NCBI RefSeq assembly: GCF_000003605.2
Contig: NW_003152055.1
Coordinates: 1-21,853, forward strand
Direction of reading: 5' to 3'
Length of the DNA: 21,853 nt
From: Saccoglossus kowalevskii
Taxonomy: Eukaryota > Hemichordata > Enteropneusta > Harrimaniidae
A program made the position numbers and the translations under genes. Shown piece after piece: positions 1 to 11,675 of this stretch (positions within the stretch are counted from its first letter, which is position 1; the number at the start of each line of letters is the position of its first letter). The notes beneath the pieces are model-generated. The model had not been told where the DNA came from. It ran no database searches and saw only the letters and a program-made list of their open reading frames with translations.

Positions 1-2392
1 ATACGTAATAACACATATGCCTCTAGATGAGATACGTAGTACACACATGCCTCTATATTAGATACGTAATACACACATGGCTCTAGATGAGATACGTAAT
101 ACACACATATACCTCTAGATGAGATACGTAATACACACGCATGCCTCTAGATGAGATACGTAGTACACACACATGCCTCTAGATGAGATACGTAGTACAC
201 ACGCATGCCTCTAGATAAGATACGTAATACACACATATACCTCTAGATAAGATCCGTAATACACACATGCTTCTAGATGAAATACGTGATACACAAATAT
301 GCTTCTAGGTGAGATACGTAATACACACACATGCCTCTATATTAGATACGTAATACACACATGGCTCTAGATGAGATACTTGATAACACATATGCCTCTA
401 GATGAGATACGTAATACACACATGTGCCTCCAGATGAGATACATAATACACACATATGCCTCTAGATGAGATATGTAATACACACATATGCCTCTAGATG
501 AGATACGTATTACACACATATGCTTCCAGATGAGATACGTAATACACACAGGCCTATGGATGAGATACGTAATACACACACATGCCTCTAGATAAGATCC
601 GTAATACACACATGCTTCTGGATGAAATACGTAATACACACACATGCCTCTAGATGAGATACGTATTACACGCATATGCTTCCAGATGAGATACGTAATA
701 CACACAGGCCTATGGATGAGATACGCAATAACACATATGCCTCTACGTGAGATACGTAGTACACACATGCCTCTATATTAGATACGTAATACACACATGG
801 CTCTAGATGAAAAACGTAATACACACATGCATCTAGATGAGATACGTAATACACATATGCCTCCAGATGAAATACTTAATACAAGCACATGCCTCCTGAT
901 GAGATACGTAATACACACATGCCTCTAGATGAGATACGTAATACACACACATGCCTTTAGATGAGATACGTAGTACACAAACATGCCTCTAGATGAGATA
1001 CATAATACACATGCATGCCTCTAGATGTGATACGTAATACACACGCATGCCTCTAGATGAGATACTTAATACACACATGCCTCTAGATGAGTTACGTAAT
1101 ACACACATATACCTCTAGATAAGATCCGTGATACACACATGCTTCTGGATGAAATACGTGATACACACATATGCCTCTAGTTGAGATACGTAATACACAC
1201 ATGCCTCTATATTAGATACGTAATACACACATGGCTCTAGATGAGATACGTAATAACACATATGCCTCTAGATGAGATACGTAGTACACACATGCCTCTA
1301 TATTAGATACGTAATACACACATGGCTCTAGATGAGATACGTAATACATACACATACCTCTAGATGAGATACGTAATACACACATGCTTCTATATTAAAT
1401 ACGTAATACACACATATGCCACTAGATAAGGTCCGTAATACACACATGCTTCTGCATGAAATACGTAATACACACATGCTTCTGCATGAAATACATAATA
1501 ACACATATGCCTCTAGATGAGATACGTAGTACACACATGCCTCTATATTAGATACATAATACACACATGGCCTTAGATGAGATACGCAATAACACATATG
1601 CCTCTGAGTGAGATACGTAGTACACACATTCTTCTATATTAGATACGTAATACACACATGGCTCTAGATGAAAAACGTAATACACACATGCCTCCAGATG
1701 AAATACTTAATACAAGCACATGCCTCCTGATGAGATGCGTAATACACATGCATGCCTCCAGATGAGAAACGTAATACACACAAAAGCCTCTAGATGAGAG
1801 ACGTAATACGCACTTGCCTCTAGATAAGATACATAATACACACACATGCCTCTAGATGAGATACGTAATACACACATATGCCTCTAGATGAGATACGTAA
1901 TACACACACATGCCTCCAGATGAGATACGTATTACACACATATGCTTCCAGATGAGATACGTAATACACACAGGCAACTAGATAAGATACGTAATACACA
2001 CACATGCCTCTAGATGAGATTTGTAATACACACATATGCATCTAGATAAGATCCGTAATACACACATACTTCTGGATGAAATACGTGATACACACATATG
2101 CCTCTAGGTGAGATACGTAGTACACACACATGCCTCTATATTAGATACGTAATACACACATGCCTCTAGATAAGATACGTAATACACACGCATGCCTCTA
2201 GATGAGATACTTAATACACACGCATGCCTCTAGATGAGATACGTAATACACACATATACCTCTAGATAAGATCCGTAATACACACATGCTTCTGGATGAA
2301 ATACGTGATACACACATATGCCTCTAGGTGAGATACGTAATACACACGCATGCCTCTATATTAAATACGTAATACACACATGGCTCTAGATG
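1..2392. repeat. Domain A higher-order repeat, copy 1 (about 2.39 kb)
   Basis: Begins at the ATACGTAATAACAC unit at base 1. Bases 1–131 recur nearly identically from 2,393 and from 4,717, which sets the phase. Bases 1 to about 890 match 4,717 to about 5,606 (offset 4,716). Bases about 730 to 2,520 match copy 2 with a stepwise offset of 2,226, then 2,258, then 2,322. The left edge is the window edge, so the true start may lie outside. Confidence 0.7.
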
Positions 2393-4716
2393 AGATACGT
2401 AATAACACATATGCCTCTAGATGAGATACGTAGTACACACATGCCTCTATATTAGATACGTAATACACACATGGCTCTAGATGAGATACGTAATACACAC
2501 ATATACCTCTAGATGAGATACGTAATACACACATGCTTCTATATTAGATACGTAATACACACATATGCCACTAGATAAGGTCCGTAATACACACATGTTT
2601 CTGCATGAAATACGTAATACACACATGCTTCTGCATGAAATACGTAATAACACATATGCCTCTGAGTGAGATACATAGTACACACATGCCTATAGATGAG
2701 ATACGTAATACACACATATACCTCTAGATAAGATCCGTAATACACACATGCTTCTGGATGAAATACGTGATACACACATATGCTTCCAGATGAGATACGT
2801 AATACACACATGGCTCTAGATGAGAAACGTAATACACACATGCCTCTAGATAAGATATGTAATACACACATATGCCTCTAGATAAGATCCGTAATACACA
2901 CATGCTTCTGGATGAAATACGTAATACACACATGCCTCTAGATGAGATATGCAATAACACATATGCCTCTAAGTGAGATACGTAGTACACACATGCCTCT
3001 ATATTAGATACGTAATACACACAAGGCTCTAGATGAAAAACGTAATACACACATGCATCTAGATGAGATACGTAATACACATATGCCTCCAGATGAAATA
3101 CTTAATACAAGAACATGCCTCCTGATGAGATACGTAATACACACATGCCTCTAGATGAGATACGTAATACACACACATGCCTTTAGATGAGATACGTAGT
3201 ACACAAACATGCCTCTAGATGAGATACATAATACACATGCATGCCTCTAGATGTGATACGTAATACACACGCATGCCTCTAGATGAGATACTTAATACAC
3301 ACATGCCTCTAGATGAGTTACGTAATACACACATATACCTCTAGATAAGATCCGTAATACACACATGCTTCTGGATGAAATACGTGATACACACATATGC
3401 CTCTAGTTGAGATACGTAATACACACATGCCTCTATATTAGATACGTAATACACACATGGCTCTAGATGAGATACGTAATAACACATATGCCTCTAGATG
3501 AGATACGTAGTACACACATGCCTCTATATTAGATACATAATACACACATGGCTCTAGATGAGATACGTAATACATACACATACCTCTAGATGAGATACGT
3601 AATACACACATGCTTCTATATTAAATACGTAATACACACATATGCCACTAGATAAGGTCCGTAATACACACATGCTTCTGCATGAAATACGTAATACACA
3701 CATGCTTCTGCATGAAATACGTAATAACACATATGCCTCTAGATGAGATACGTAGTACACACATGCCTCTATATTAGATACGTAATACACACATGGCCTT
3801 AGATGAGATACGCAATAACACATATGCCTCTGAGTGAGATACGTAGTATACACATTCTTCTATATTAGATACGTAATACACACATGGCTCTAGATGAAAA
3901 ACGTAATACACACATGCCTCCAGATGAAATACTTAATACAAGCACATGCCTCCTGATGAGATGCGTAATACACATGCATGCCTCCAGATGAGAAACGTAA
4001 TACACACAAAAGCCTCTAGATGAGAGACGTAATACACACATGTGCCTCCAGATGAGATACGTAATACACACATGCCTCTAGATAAGATACATAATACACA
4101 CACATGCCTCTAGATGAGATACGTAATACACACATATGCCTCTAGATGAGATACGTAATACACACACATGCCTCCAGATGAGATACGTATTACACACATA
4201 AGCTTCCAGATGAGATACGTAATACACACACATGCCTCCAGATGAGATACGTATTACACACATATGCTTCCAGATGAGATACGTAATACACACAGGCAAC
4301 TAGATAAGATACGTAATACACACACATGCCTCTAGATGAGATTTGTAATACACACATATGCATCTAGATAAGATCCGTAATACACACATACTTCTGGATG
4401 AAATACGTGATACACACATATGCCTCTAGGTGAGATACGTAATACACACACATGCCTCTATATTAGATACGTAATACACACATGCCTCTAGATAAGATAC
4501 GTAATACACACGCATGCCTCTCGATGAGATACTTAATACACACGCATGCCTCTAGATGAGATACGTAATACACACATATACCTCTAGATAAGATCCGTAA
4601 TACACACATTCTTCTGGATGAAATACGTGATACACACATATGCCTCTAGATGAGATACGTAATACACACACATGCCTCTATATTAAATACGTAATACACA
4701 CATGGCTCTAGATGAG
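2393..4716. repeat. Domain A higher-order repeat, copy 2 (about 2.32 kb)
   Basis: Starts with the same AATAACACATATG unit series as base 1. About 2,956–4,072 aligns with 730–1,846 at offset 2,226. A one-unit (32 bp) insertion near 4,030–4,075 and a two-unit (64 bp) insertion near 4,200–4,265 then raise the offset to 2,322. Bases 2,524–2,955 do not match the equivalent part of copy 1, so the copies are mosaics and not simple duplicates. A diagnostic GGCAACTAG unit near 1,973 is matched near 4,295. Confidence 0.7.
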
Positions 4717-5606
4717 ATACGTAATAACACATATGCCTCTAGATGAGATACGTAGTACACACATGCCTCTATATTAGATACGTAATACACACATGGCTCT
4801 AGATGAGATACGTAATACACACATATACCTCTAGATGAGATACGTAATACAAACGCATGCCTCTAGATGAGATACGTAGTACACACACATGCCTCTAGAT
4901 GAGATACGTAGTACACACGCATGCCTCTAGATAAGATACGTAATACACACATATACCTCTAGATAAGATCCGTAATACACACATGCTTCTAGATGAAATA
5001 CGTGATACACAAATATGCTTCTAGGTGAGATACGTAATACACACACATGCCTCTATATTAGATACGTAATACACACATGGCTCTAGATGAGATACTTGAT
5101 AACACATATGCCTCTAGATGAGATACGTAATACACACATGTGCCTCCAGATGAGATACGTAATACACACATATGCCTCTAGATGAGATATGTAATACACA
5201 CATATGCCTCTAGATGAGATACGTATTACACACATATGCTTCCAGATGAGATACGTAATACACACAGGCCTATGGATGAGATACGTAATACACACACATG
5301 CCTCTAGATAAGATCCGTAATACACACATGCTTCTGGATGAAATACGTAATACACACACATGCCTCTAGATGAGATACGTATTACACGCTTATGCCTCCA
5401 GATAAGATACGTAATACACACAGGCCTATGGATGAGATACGCAATAACACATATGCCTCTACGTGAGATACGTAGTACACACATGCCTCTATATTAGATA
5501 CGTAATACACACATGGCTCTAGATGAAAAACGTAATACACACATGCATCTAGATGAGATACGTAATACACATATGCCTCCAGATGAAATACTTAATACAA
5601 GCACAT
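4717..5606. repeat. Domain A higher-order repeat, copy 3 (partial)
   Basis: Near-identical to bases 1–890, including the paired GGCCTATGG units at 551 and 707, which fall at 5,267 and 5,423. Small differences are visible, for example AAACGCATG in place of ACACGCATG near 4,851. The match breaks where copy 1 continues CCTGATGAGATACG and this copy reads CCTGATGAGATGCG near 5,611; the latter matches the unit series near 1,730 and 3,956. Confidence 0.75.
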
Positions 5607-6328
5607 GCCTCCTGATGAGATGCGTAATACACATGCATGCCTCTAGATGAGATACGTAATACACACAAATGCCTCTAGATGAGAGACATAATACACACAT
5701 GTGCCTCCAGATGAGATACGTAATACACACATGCCTCTAGATAAGATACGTAATACACATGCATGCCTCTAGATGAGATACTTAATACACACATGCCTCT
5801 AGATGAGATACGTAATACACACATATACCTCTAGATAAGATCCGTAATACACACATGCTTCTGGATGAAATACGTGACACACACACATGCCTCTAAATGA
5901 GATACGTAATACACACACATGCCTCTAGATGAAATACGTAATACACACACATGCCTCCAGATGTGATACGTAATACACACATATGCATCCAGATGAGATA
6001 CGTAATACACACGCATGCCTCCAGATAAGATACGTAACACACATATGCCTCTAGATGAGATACGTAATACACACATGCCTCTAGATAAGATGCGTAATAT
6101 ACACACACATGCCTCCAGAGGGGATACGTAATACACACACCCGCCTCTAGATGATATACGTAATACACCCATGCCTCTAGATGAGATACGTAACACACAC
6201 ACATGCCTCTAGATGAGATACGTAATACATACAAGCCTCTAGATGAAATACGTAATAAACACACATACCTCTAGATGAGAGACGTAATACACACATATGC
6301 CTCCAGATGAGATACGTAATACACACAT
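5607..6328. repeat. Transition between domain A and the main array
   Basis: About 720 bp of the same unit with a mixture of variants from both sides. The last GATCCGTAAT unit of domain A lies near 5,845, and the first runs of CTAAATGAG and GAGAGACG units that typify the downstream array appear here. Distinctive members include a CCAGAGGGGATACG unit at about 6,113 followed by an ACACCCGCC junction and a GATGATATACG unit; these reappear as a group near 20,381. No gene or unique sequence is visible. Confidence 0.75.
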
Positions 6329-6580
6329 GCCTCTAAATGAGATACGTAATGCACACACATGCCTCTAGATGAGATACGTAATACTCACACATGCCTCTAG
6401 ATGAGATACGTATTACACACATATGCTTCCAGATGACATACGTAATACACACAGGCCTATGGATGAGATACGTAATACACACACATGCCTCTAGATGAGA
6501 GACGTAATACACACACATGCCTCTAGATGAGAGACGTAATACACACATATGCCTCCAGGTGAGATACGTAATACACACAT
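6329..6580. repeat. 252-bp eight-unit higher-order block (type copy)
   Basis: Eight consecutive units with starts at 6329, 6361, 6393, 6425, 6455, 6487, 6519 and 6551, giving lengths 32, 32, 32, 30, 32, 32, 32 and 30 (total 252). In order they are: CTAAATGAG with AATGCACAC; plain; TATTACAC; CTTCCAGATG; GGCCTATGG; two GAGAGACG units; and CTCCAGGTGAG. The same series is found at 7,274–7,525 (offset 945) and 12,330–12,581 (offset 6,001). Confidence 0.85.
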
Positions 6581-7209
6581 GCCTCTAAATGAGATACGTA
6601 ATGCACACACATGCCTCTAGATGAGATACGTAATACACACACATGCCTCTAGATAAGATACGTATTACACACATATGCTTCCAGAGAAGATACGTAATAC
6701 ACACAGGCCTATGGATGAGATACGTAATACACACACATGCCTCTAGATGAGAGACGTAATACACACACATGCATCTAGATGAGATACGTAATACACAAAT
6801 GCCTCCAGATGAGATACTTAATACAAGCACATGCCTCCAGATGAGATACGTAATGCACACACATGCCTCTAGATGAGATACGTAATACACACACATGCCT
6901 CTAGATGAGATACGTATTACACACATATGCTTCCAGATGAGATACGTAATACACACAGGCCTATGGATAAGATACGTAATACACACACATGTCTCTAGAT
7001 GAGAGACGTAATACACACACATGCATCTAGATGAGATACGTAATACACAAATGCCTCCAGATGAGATGTCTAAAACACATACATGCCTCCAGATGAGATA
7101 CGTAATACATACACATGCCTCTAGATGAGAGACGTAATACACACATATGCCTCCAGATGAGATACGTAATACAACACATGCATCTAGATAAGATACGTGA
7201 TACACACAC
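6438..7209. repeat. 945-bp-period duplication, left arm
   Basis: About 770 bp that I read as identical to 7,383–8,153, apart from one extra base near 7,173 (ACAACACATG against ACACACATG). It contains GGCCTATGG units at 6,454, 6,706 and 6,958, spaced exactly 252 bp, and a divergent GATGTCTAAAAC unit at 7,065. To the left the match weakens but remains recognisable back to about 6,330. Confidence 0.85.
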
Positions 7210-7273
7210 ATGCCTCTAGATGAGATACGTAATACACACATATGCCTCCAGGTGAGATACGTAATACACACAT

Positions 7274-7525
7274 GCCTCTAAATGAGATACGTAATGCACA
7301 CACATGCCTCTAGATGAGATACGTAATACACACACATGCCTCTAGATAAGATACGTATTACACACATATGCTTCCAGAGAAGATACGTAATACACACAGG
7401 CCTATGGATGAGATACGTAATACACACACATGCCTCTAGATGAGAGACGTAATACACACACATGCCTCTAGATGAGAGACGTAATACACACATATGCCTC
7501 CAGGTGAGATACGTAATACACACAT
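7274..7525. repeat. 252-bp eight-unit block, second copy
   Basis: Repeats the order of variant units of 6,329–6,580 at offset 945. It differs mainly in the third and fourth units, where GATAAG and CCAGAGAAGATACG replace GATGAG and CCAGATGACATACG; those two variants are instead shared with 6,640–6,690 and 7,590–7,640. That pattern suggests conversion or re-duplication between adjacent blocks. Confidence 0.8.
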
Positions 7526-8153
7526 GCCTCTAAATGAGATACGTAATGCACACACATGCCTCTAGATGAGATACGTAATACACACACATGCCTCTAGATA
7601 AGATACGTATTACACACATATGCTTCCAGAGAAGATACGTAATACACACAGGCCTATGGATGAGATACGTAATACACACACATGCCTCTAGATGAGAGAC
7701 GTAATACACACACATGCATCTAGATGAGATACGTAATACACAAATGCCTCCAGATGAGATACTTAATACAAGCACATGCCTCCAGATGAGATACGTAATG
7801 CACACACATGCCTCTAGATGAGATACGTAATACACACACATGCCTCTAGATGAGATACGTATTACACACATATGCTTCCAGATGAGATACGTAATACACA
7901 CAGGCCTATGGATAAGATACGTAATACACACACATGTCTCTAGATGAGAGACGTAATACACACACATGCATCTAGATGAGATACGTAATACACAAATGCC
8001 TCCAGATGAGATGTCTAAAACACATACATGCCTCCAGATGAGATACGTAATACATACACATGCCTCTAGATGAGAGACGTAATACACACATATGCCTCCA
8101 GATGAGATACGTAATACACACATGCATCTAGATAAGATACGTGATACACACAC
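7383..8153. repeat. 945-bp-period duplication, right arm
   Basis: Near-perfect copy of 6,438–7,209, with GGCCTATGG units at 7,399, 7,651 and 7,903 and the GATGTCTAAAAC unit at 8,010. The two arms are separated by 173 bp (7,210–7,382) of related units, so the event was either a 945-bp tandem duplication with later loss or a more complex exchange. The match ends just after GTGATACACACACATGCCTC. Confidence 0.85.
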
Positions 8154-8716
8154 ATGCCTCCAGATGAGATACTTAATACAACCACATGCCTCTTAATGAA
8201 ATGCGTAATACTCACATTCATCTAGATGAGATACGTAATACACATATGCCTCCAGATGAAATACGTAATACAAGCACATGTCTCCAGATGAGATGCGTAA
8301 TACACACACAAGCCTCTAGATGAGAGACGTAATACACACATGTGCCTTCAGATGAGATACGTAATACACACTTATGCCTCTAGATGAGATACGTAATACA
8401 CACACATACCTCTAAATAAAATACGTAATACACACATGCATCTAGATGAGATACGTAATACACATATGCCTCCAGATGAAATACGTAATACAAGCACATG
8501 CCTCCAGATGAGATGCGTAATACACATACATGCCTCCAGATGAGATACGTAATACTAGTACATACAAATGCCTCTAGATGAGAGACGCAATACACACATG
8601 TGCCTCCAGATGAGATACGTAATACACACATGCTTCTAGATAAGATACGTAATACACACACACGCCTCTAGGTGAGATACGTAGTACACACACATGCCTC
8701 TAGATGAGATACGTAT
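8154..8716. repeat. Divergent-unit patch
   Basis: Same basic unit, but with many substitutions: CTTAATGAAATGCG with AATACTCACATTC (8,191), ACTTAATACAACC, GTCTCCAG, AATAAAATACG, and one 38-bp unit at 8,532–8,569. The TTAATGAAATGCG unit is a good marker for related patches at 10,895, 13,183 and 18,085. From about 8,610 the sequence already matches 16,300 onwards (offset 7,690). No gene is visible. Confidence 0.75.
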
Positions 8717-9436
8717 TACACACATATGCTTCCAGATGAGATACGTAATACACACAGGCCTATTGATGAGATACGTAATACACACACATGCCTCTAGATG
8801 AGAGACGTAATACACACACATGCATCTAGATGAGATACGTAATACACAAATGCCTCCAGATGAGATACTTAATACAAGCACATGCCTCCAGATGAGATAC
8901 GTAATGCACACACATGCCTCTAGATGAGATACGTAATACACACACATGCCTCTAGATGAGATACGTAATAAACACACATGCCTCTAGATGAGATACGTAA
9001 TACACACATGCCTCTAGATGAGAGACGTCATAGACACACATGCCTCCAGATAAGATACGTAATACACACACATGCCTCTAAATGAGATACGTTACACACA
9101 TGCACCTAGATAAAATACGTAATACACATATGCCTCTAGATGAGATACGTAATACACACACATGCCTTCAGATGAGATAAGTAATACACACACATGCCTC
9201 TAGATGAGATACGTAATACGCACACATGCCTCTAGATGAGATACGTAATACACACACATGCCTCTAGATGAGATACGTAATACACACATGCCTCCAGATG
9301 AGATAGGTAATACACACATGCTTTTAGATAAGATACGTAGTACACACACATGCCTCCAGATAGGATACGTAATACACACACATGCCTCCAGACGAGATAC
9401 GTAATACACACACATGCCTCTATATGAGATACGTAA
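8717..9436. repeat. 720-bp tandem duplication, copy 1
   Basis: Compared base by base with 9,437–10,156, this copy differs at one position that I can see (8,971 A against 9,691 C). The perfect register runs on a few bases, to 9,444/10,164. It contains the block tagged by GACGTCATAGAC (9,024), the 28-bp GTTACACAC unit (9,091), GATAAGTAATAC, AATACGCACAC, GATAGGTAATAC (9,302), CTTTTAGATAAG and CAGACGAG. Confidence 0.95.
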
Positions 9437-10156
9437 TACACACATATGCTTCCAGATGAGATACGTAATACACACAGGCCTATTGATGAGATACGTAATA
9501 CACACACATGCCTCTAGATGAGAGACGTAATACACACACATGCATCTAGATGAGATACGTAATACACAAATGCCTCCAGATGAGATACTTAATACAAGCA
9601 CATGCCTCCAGATGAGATACGTAATGCACACACATGCCTCTAGATGAGATACGTAATACACACACATGCCTCTAGATGAGATACGTAATACACACACATG
9701 CCTCTAGATGAGATACGTAATACACACATGCCTCTAGATGAGAGACGTCATAGACACACATGCCTCCAGATAAGATACGTAATACACACACATGCCTCTA
9801 AATGAGATACGTTACACACATGCACCTAGATAAAATACGTAATACACATATGCCTCTAGATGAGATACGTAATACACACACATGCCTTCAGATGAGATAA
9901 GTAATACACACACATGCCTCTAGATGAGATACGTAATACGCACACATGCCTCTAGATGAGATACGTAATACACACACATGCCTCTAGATGAGATACGTAA
10001 TACACACATGCCTCCAGATGAGATAGGTAATACACACATGCTTTTAGATAAGATACGTAGTACACACACATGCCTCCAGATAGGATACGTAATACACACA
10101 CATGCCTCCAGACGAGATACGTAATACACACACATGCCTCTATATGAGATACGTAA
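9437..10156. repeat. 720-bp tandem duplication, copy 2
   Basis: Second copy of 8,717–9,436, with its markers at GACGTC 9,744, GTTACACAC 9,811 and GATAGG 10,022. After 10,164 it continues into CCTATAAATGAG, which copy 1 lacks because it switches there to CTTCCAGATG. The paralogous segment at 16,300–17,330 has only one copy, so the duplication is specific to this locus within the window. Confidence 0.95.
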
Positions 10157-10480
10157 TACACACACAAGCCTATAAATGAGATACGTAATACACACACATG
10201 CCTCTAGATGAGATACGTAACACACACACATGCCTCTAGATGAGATACGTAATACACACAAGCCTCTAGATGAAGTACGTAAAAAACACACATACCTCTA
10301 GATGAGAGACGTAATACACACATATGCCTCCAGATGAGATTCGTAATACACACATGCCTCTAAATGAGATACGTAATGCACACTCATGCCTCTAGATGAG
10401 ATACGTAATACACACACATGCCTCTAGATGACATACGTATTACACACATATGCTTCCAGATGAGATACGTAATACACACA
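10157..10480. repeat. Array units linking two blocks
   Basis: About ten units with mixed variants (CCTATAAATGAG, AACACACACAC, ACAAGCCTC, GAAGTACGTAAAAAAC, GATTCGTAAT). The same series occurs near 12,140–12,400 and 17,130–17,400. No other feature is visible. Confidence 0.75.
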
Positions 10481-11143
10481 GGCCTGTGGATGAGATACGT
10501 AATACACACACATGCCTCTAGATGAGAGACGTAATACACACACATGCATCTAGATGAGATACGTAATACACAAATGCCTCCAGATGAGATACTTAATACA
10601 AGCACATGCCTCCAGATGAGATGTCTAAAACACATACATGCCTCCAGATGAGATACGTAATACATACACATGCCTCTAGATGAGAGACGTAATACACACA
10701 TATGCCTCCAGATGAGATACGTAATACACACATGCATGTAGATAAGATACGTAATACACACACATGCCTCCAGATGAGATACTTAATACAACCACATGCC
10801 TCCAGATGAGATACGTAATACACACATGCATCTAGATAAGATACGTAATACACACACATGCCTCTAGATGAGATACGTAATACACACACATGCCTCTTAA
10901 TGAAATGCGTAATACTCACATTCATCTAGATGAGATACGTAATACACATATGCCTCCAGATGAAATACTTAATACAAGCACATGTCTCCAGATGAGATGC
11001 GTAATACACACACATGCCTCTAGATGAGAGATGTAATACACACATGTGCCTTCAGATGAGATACGTAATACACACATATGCCTCTAGATGAGATACGTAA
11101 TACACACACATACCTCTAAATAAAATACGTAATACACACATGC
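10481..11143. repeat. GTCTAAAAC/TTAATGAAATG block, copy at 10.5–11.1 kb
   Basis: Runs from a GGCCTGTGG unit (10,481) through the GATGTCTAAAAC unit (10,620), an ACTTAATACAACC unit and the TTAATGAAATGCG unit (10,895). It matches 17,671–18,356 at a constant offset of 7,190, with scattered substitutions. A related, rearranged version lies at 12,707–13,450. Confidence 0.85.
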
Positions 11144-11675
11144 ATCTAGATGAGATACGTAATACACACATGCCTCTAGATGAGAGACGTCATAGACACA
11201 CATGCCTCCAGATAAGGTACGTAATACACACACATGCCTCTAAATGAGATACGTTACACACATGCACCTAGATAAAATACGTAATACACATATGCCTCTA
11301 GATGAGATACGTAATACACCCACATGCCTTCAGATGAGATAAGTAATACACACACATGCCTCTAGATGAGATACGTAATACGCACACATGCCTCTAGATG
11401 AGATACGTAATACACACACATGCCTCTAGATGAGATACGTAATACACACATGCCTCCAGATGAGATAGGTAATACACACATGCTTTTAGATAAGATACGT
11501 AGTACACACACATGCCTCCAGATAGGATACGTAATACACACACATGCCTCCAGACGAGATACGTAATACACACACATGCCTCTATATGAGATACGTAATA
11601 CACACACATGCCTATAAATGAGATACGTAATACACACACATGCCTCTAGATGAGATACGTAACACACACACATGC
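11144..11675. repeat. 532-bp tandem duplication, copy 1
   Basis: Matches 11,676–12,207 with two differences that I can see: 11,159 G against 11,691 A at the CpG, and 11,320 C against 11,852 A. Markers: GACGTCATAGAC 11,186, GTTACACAC 11,253, GATAGGTAATAC 11,464. The block is closely related to the core of the 720-bp duplication. Confidence 0.93.

Larger units (their letters stand above)
1..5760. repeat. Domain A: divergent subfamily of the array
   Basis: This part is marked by variants rare or absent downstream: CTATATTAGATACG units, GATCCGTAATAC units, CTTCTGGATGAAATACGTGAT units, AATAACACATATG units, GCATGCC junctions and ATGGCTCTAG starts. CTATATTAG is last seen near 5,490 and GATCCGTAAT last near 5,845. 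Markers typical of the rest of the array, such as GATAAGTAATAC, GATAGGTAATAC and the 28-bp GTTACACAC unit, are missing here. Neighbouring units differ more than they do downstream, which suggests an older or less homogenised subfamily. The right edge is gradual. Confidence 0.85.

Noticed and set aside
7165..7180. One-base indels (7,173 and 18,398) as functional changes
   Set aside because: They are isolated single-base events in repetitive DNA and could be sequencing or assembly errors; nothing depends on them.
6585..7271. A 228-codon open frame on the minus strand, and many similar ones of 60–165 codons
   Set aside because: They are the same three ten-residue themes (MCVLRISSRG, CVYYVSHLEA, CVCITYLI) from one repeat read in three frames. 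Overlapping frames are equally open, ends fall at the TCTAGA stop, lengths move in unit steps, and there is no conserved domain or unique flanking sequence.
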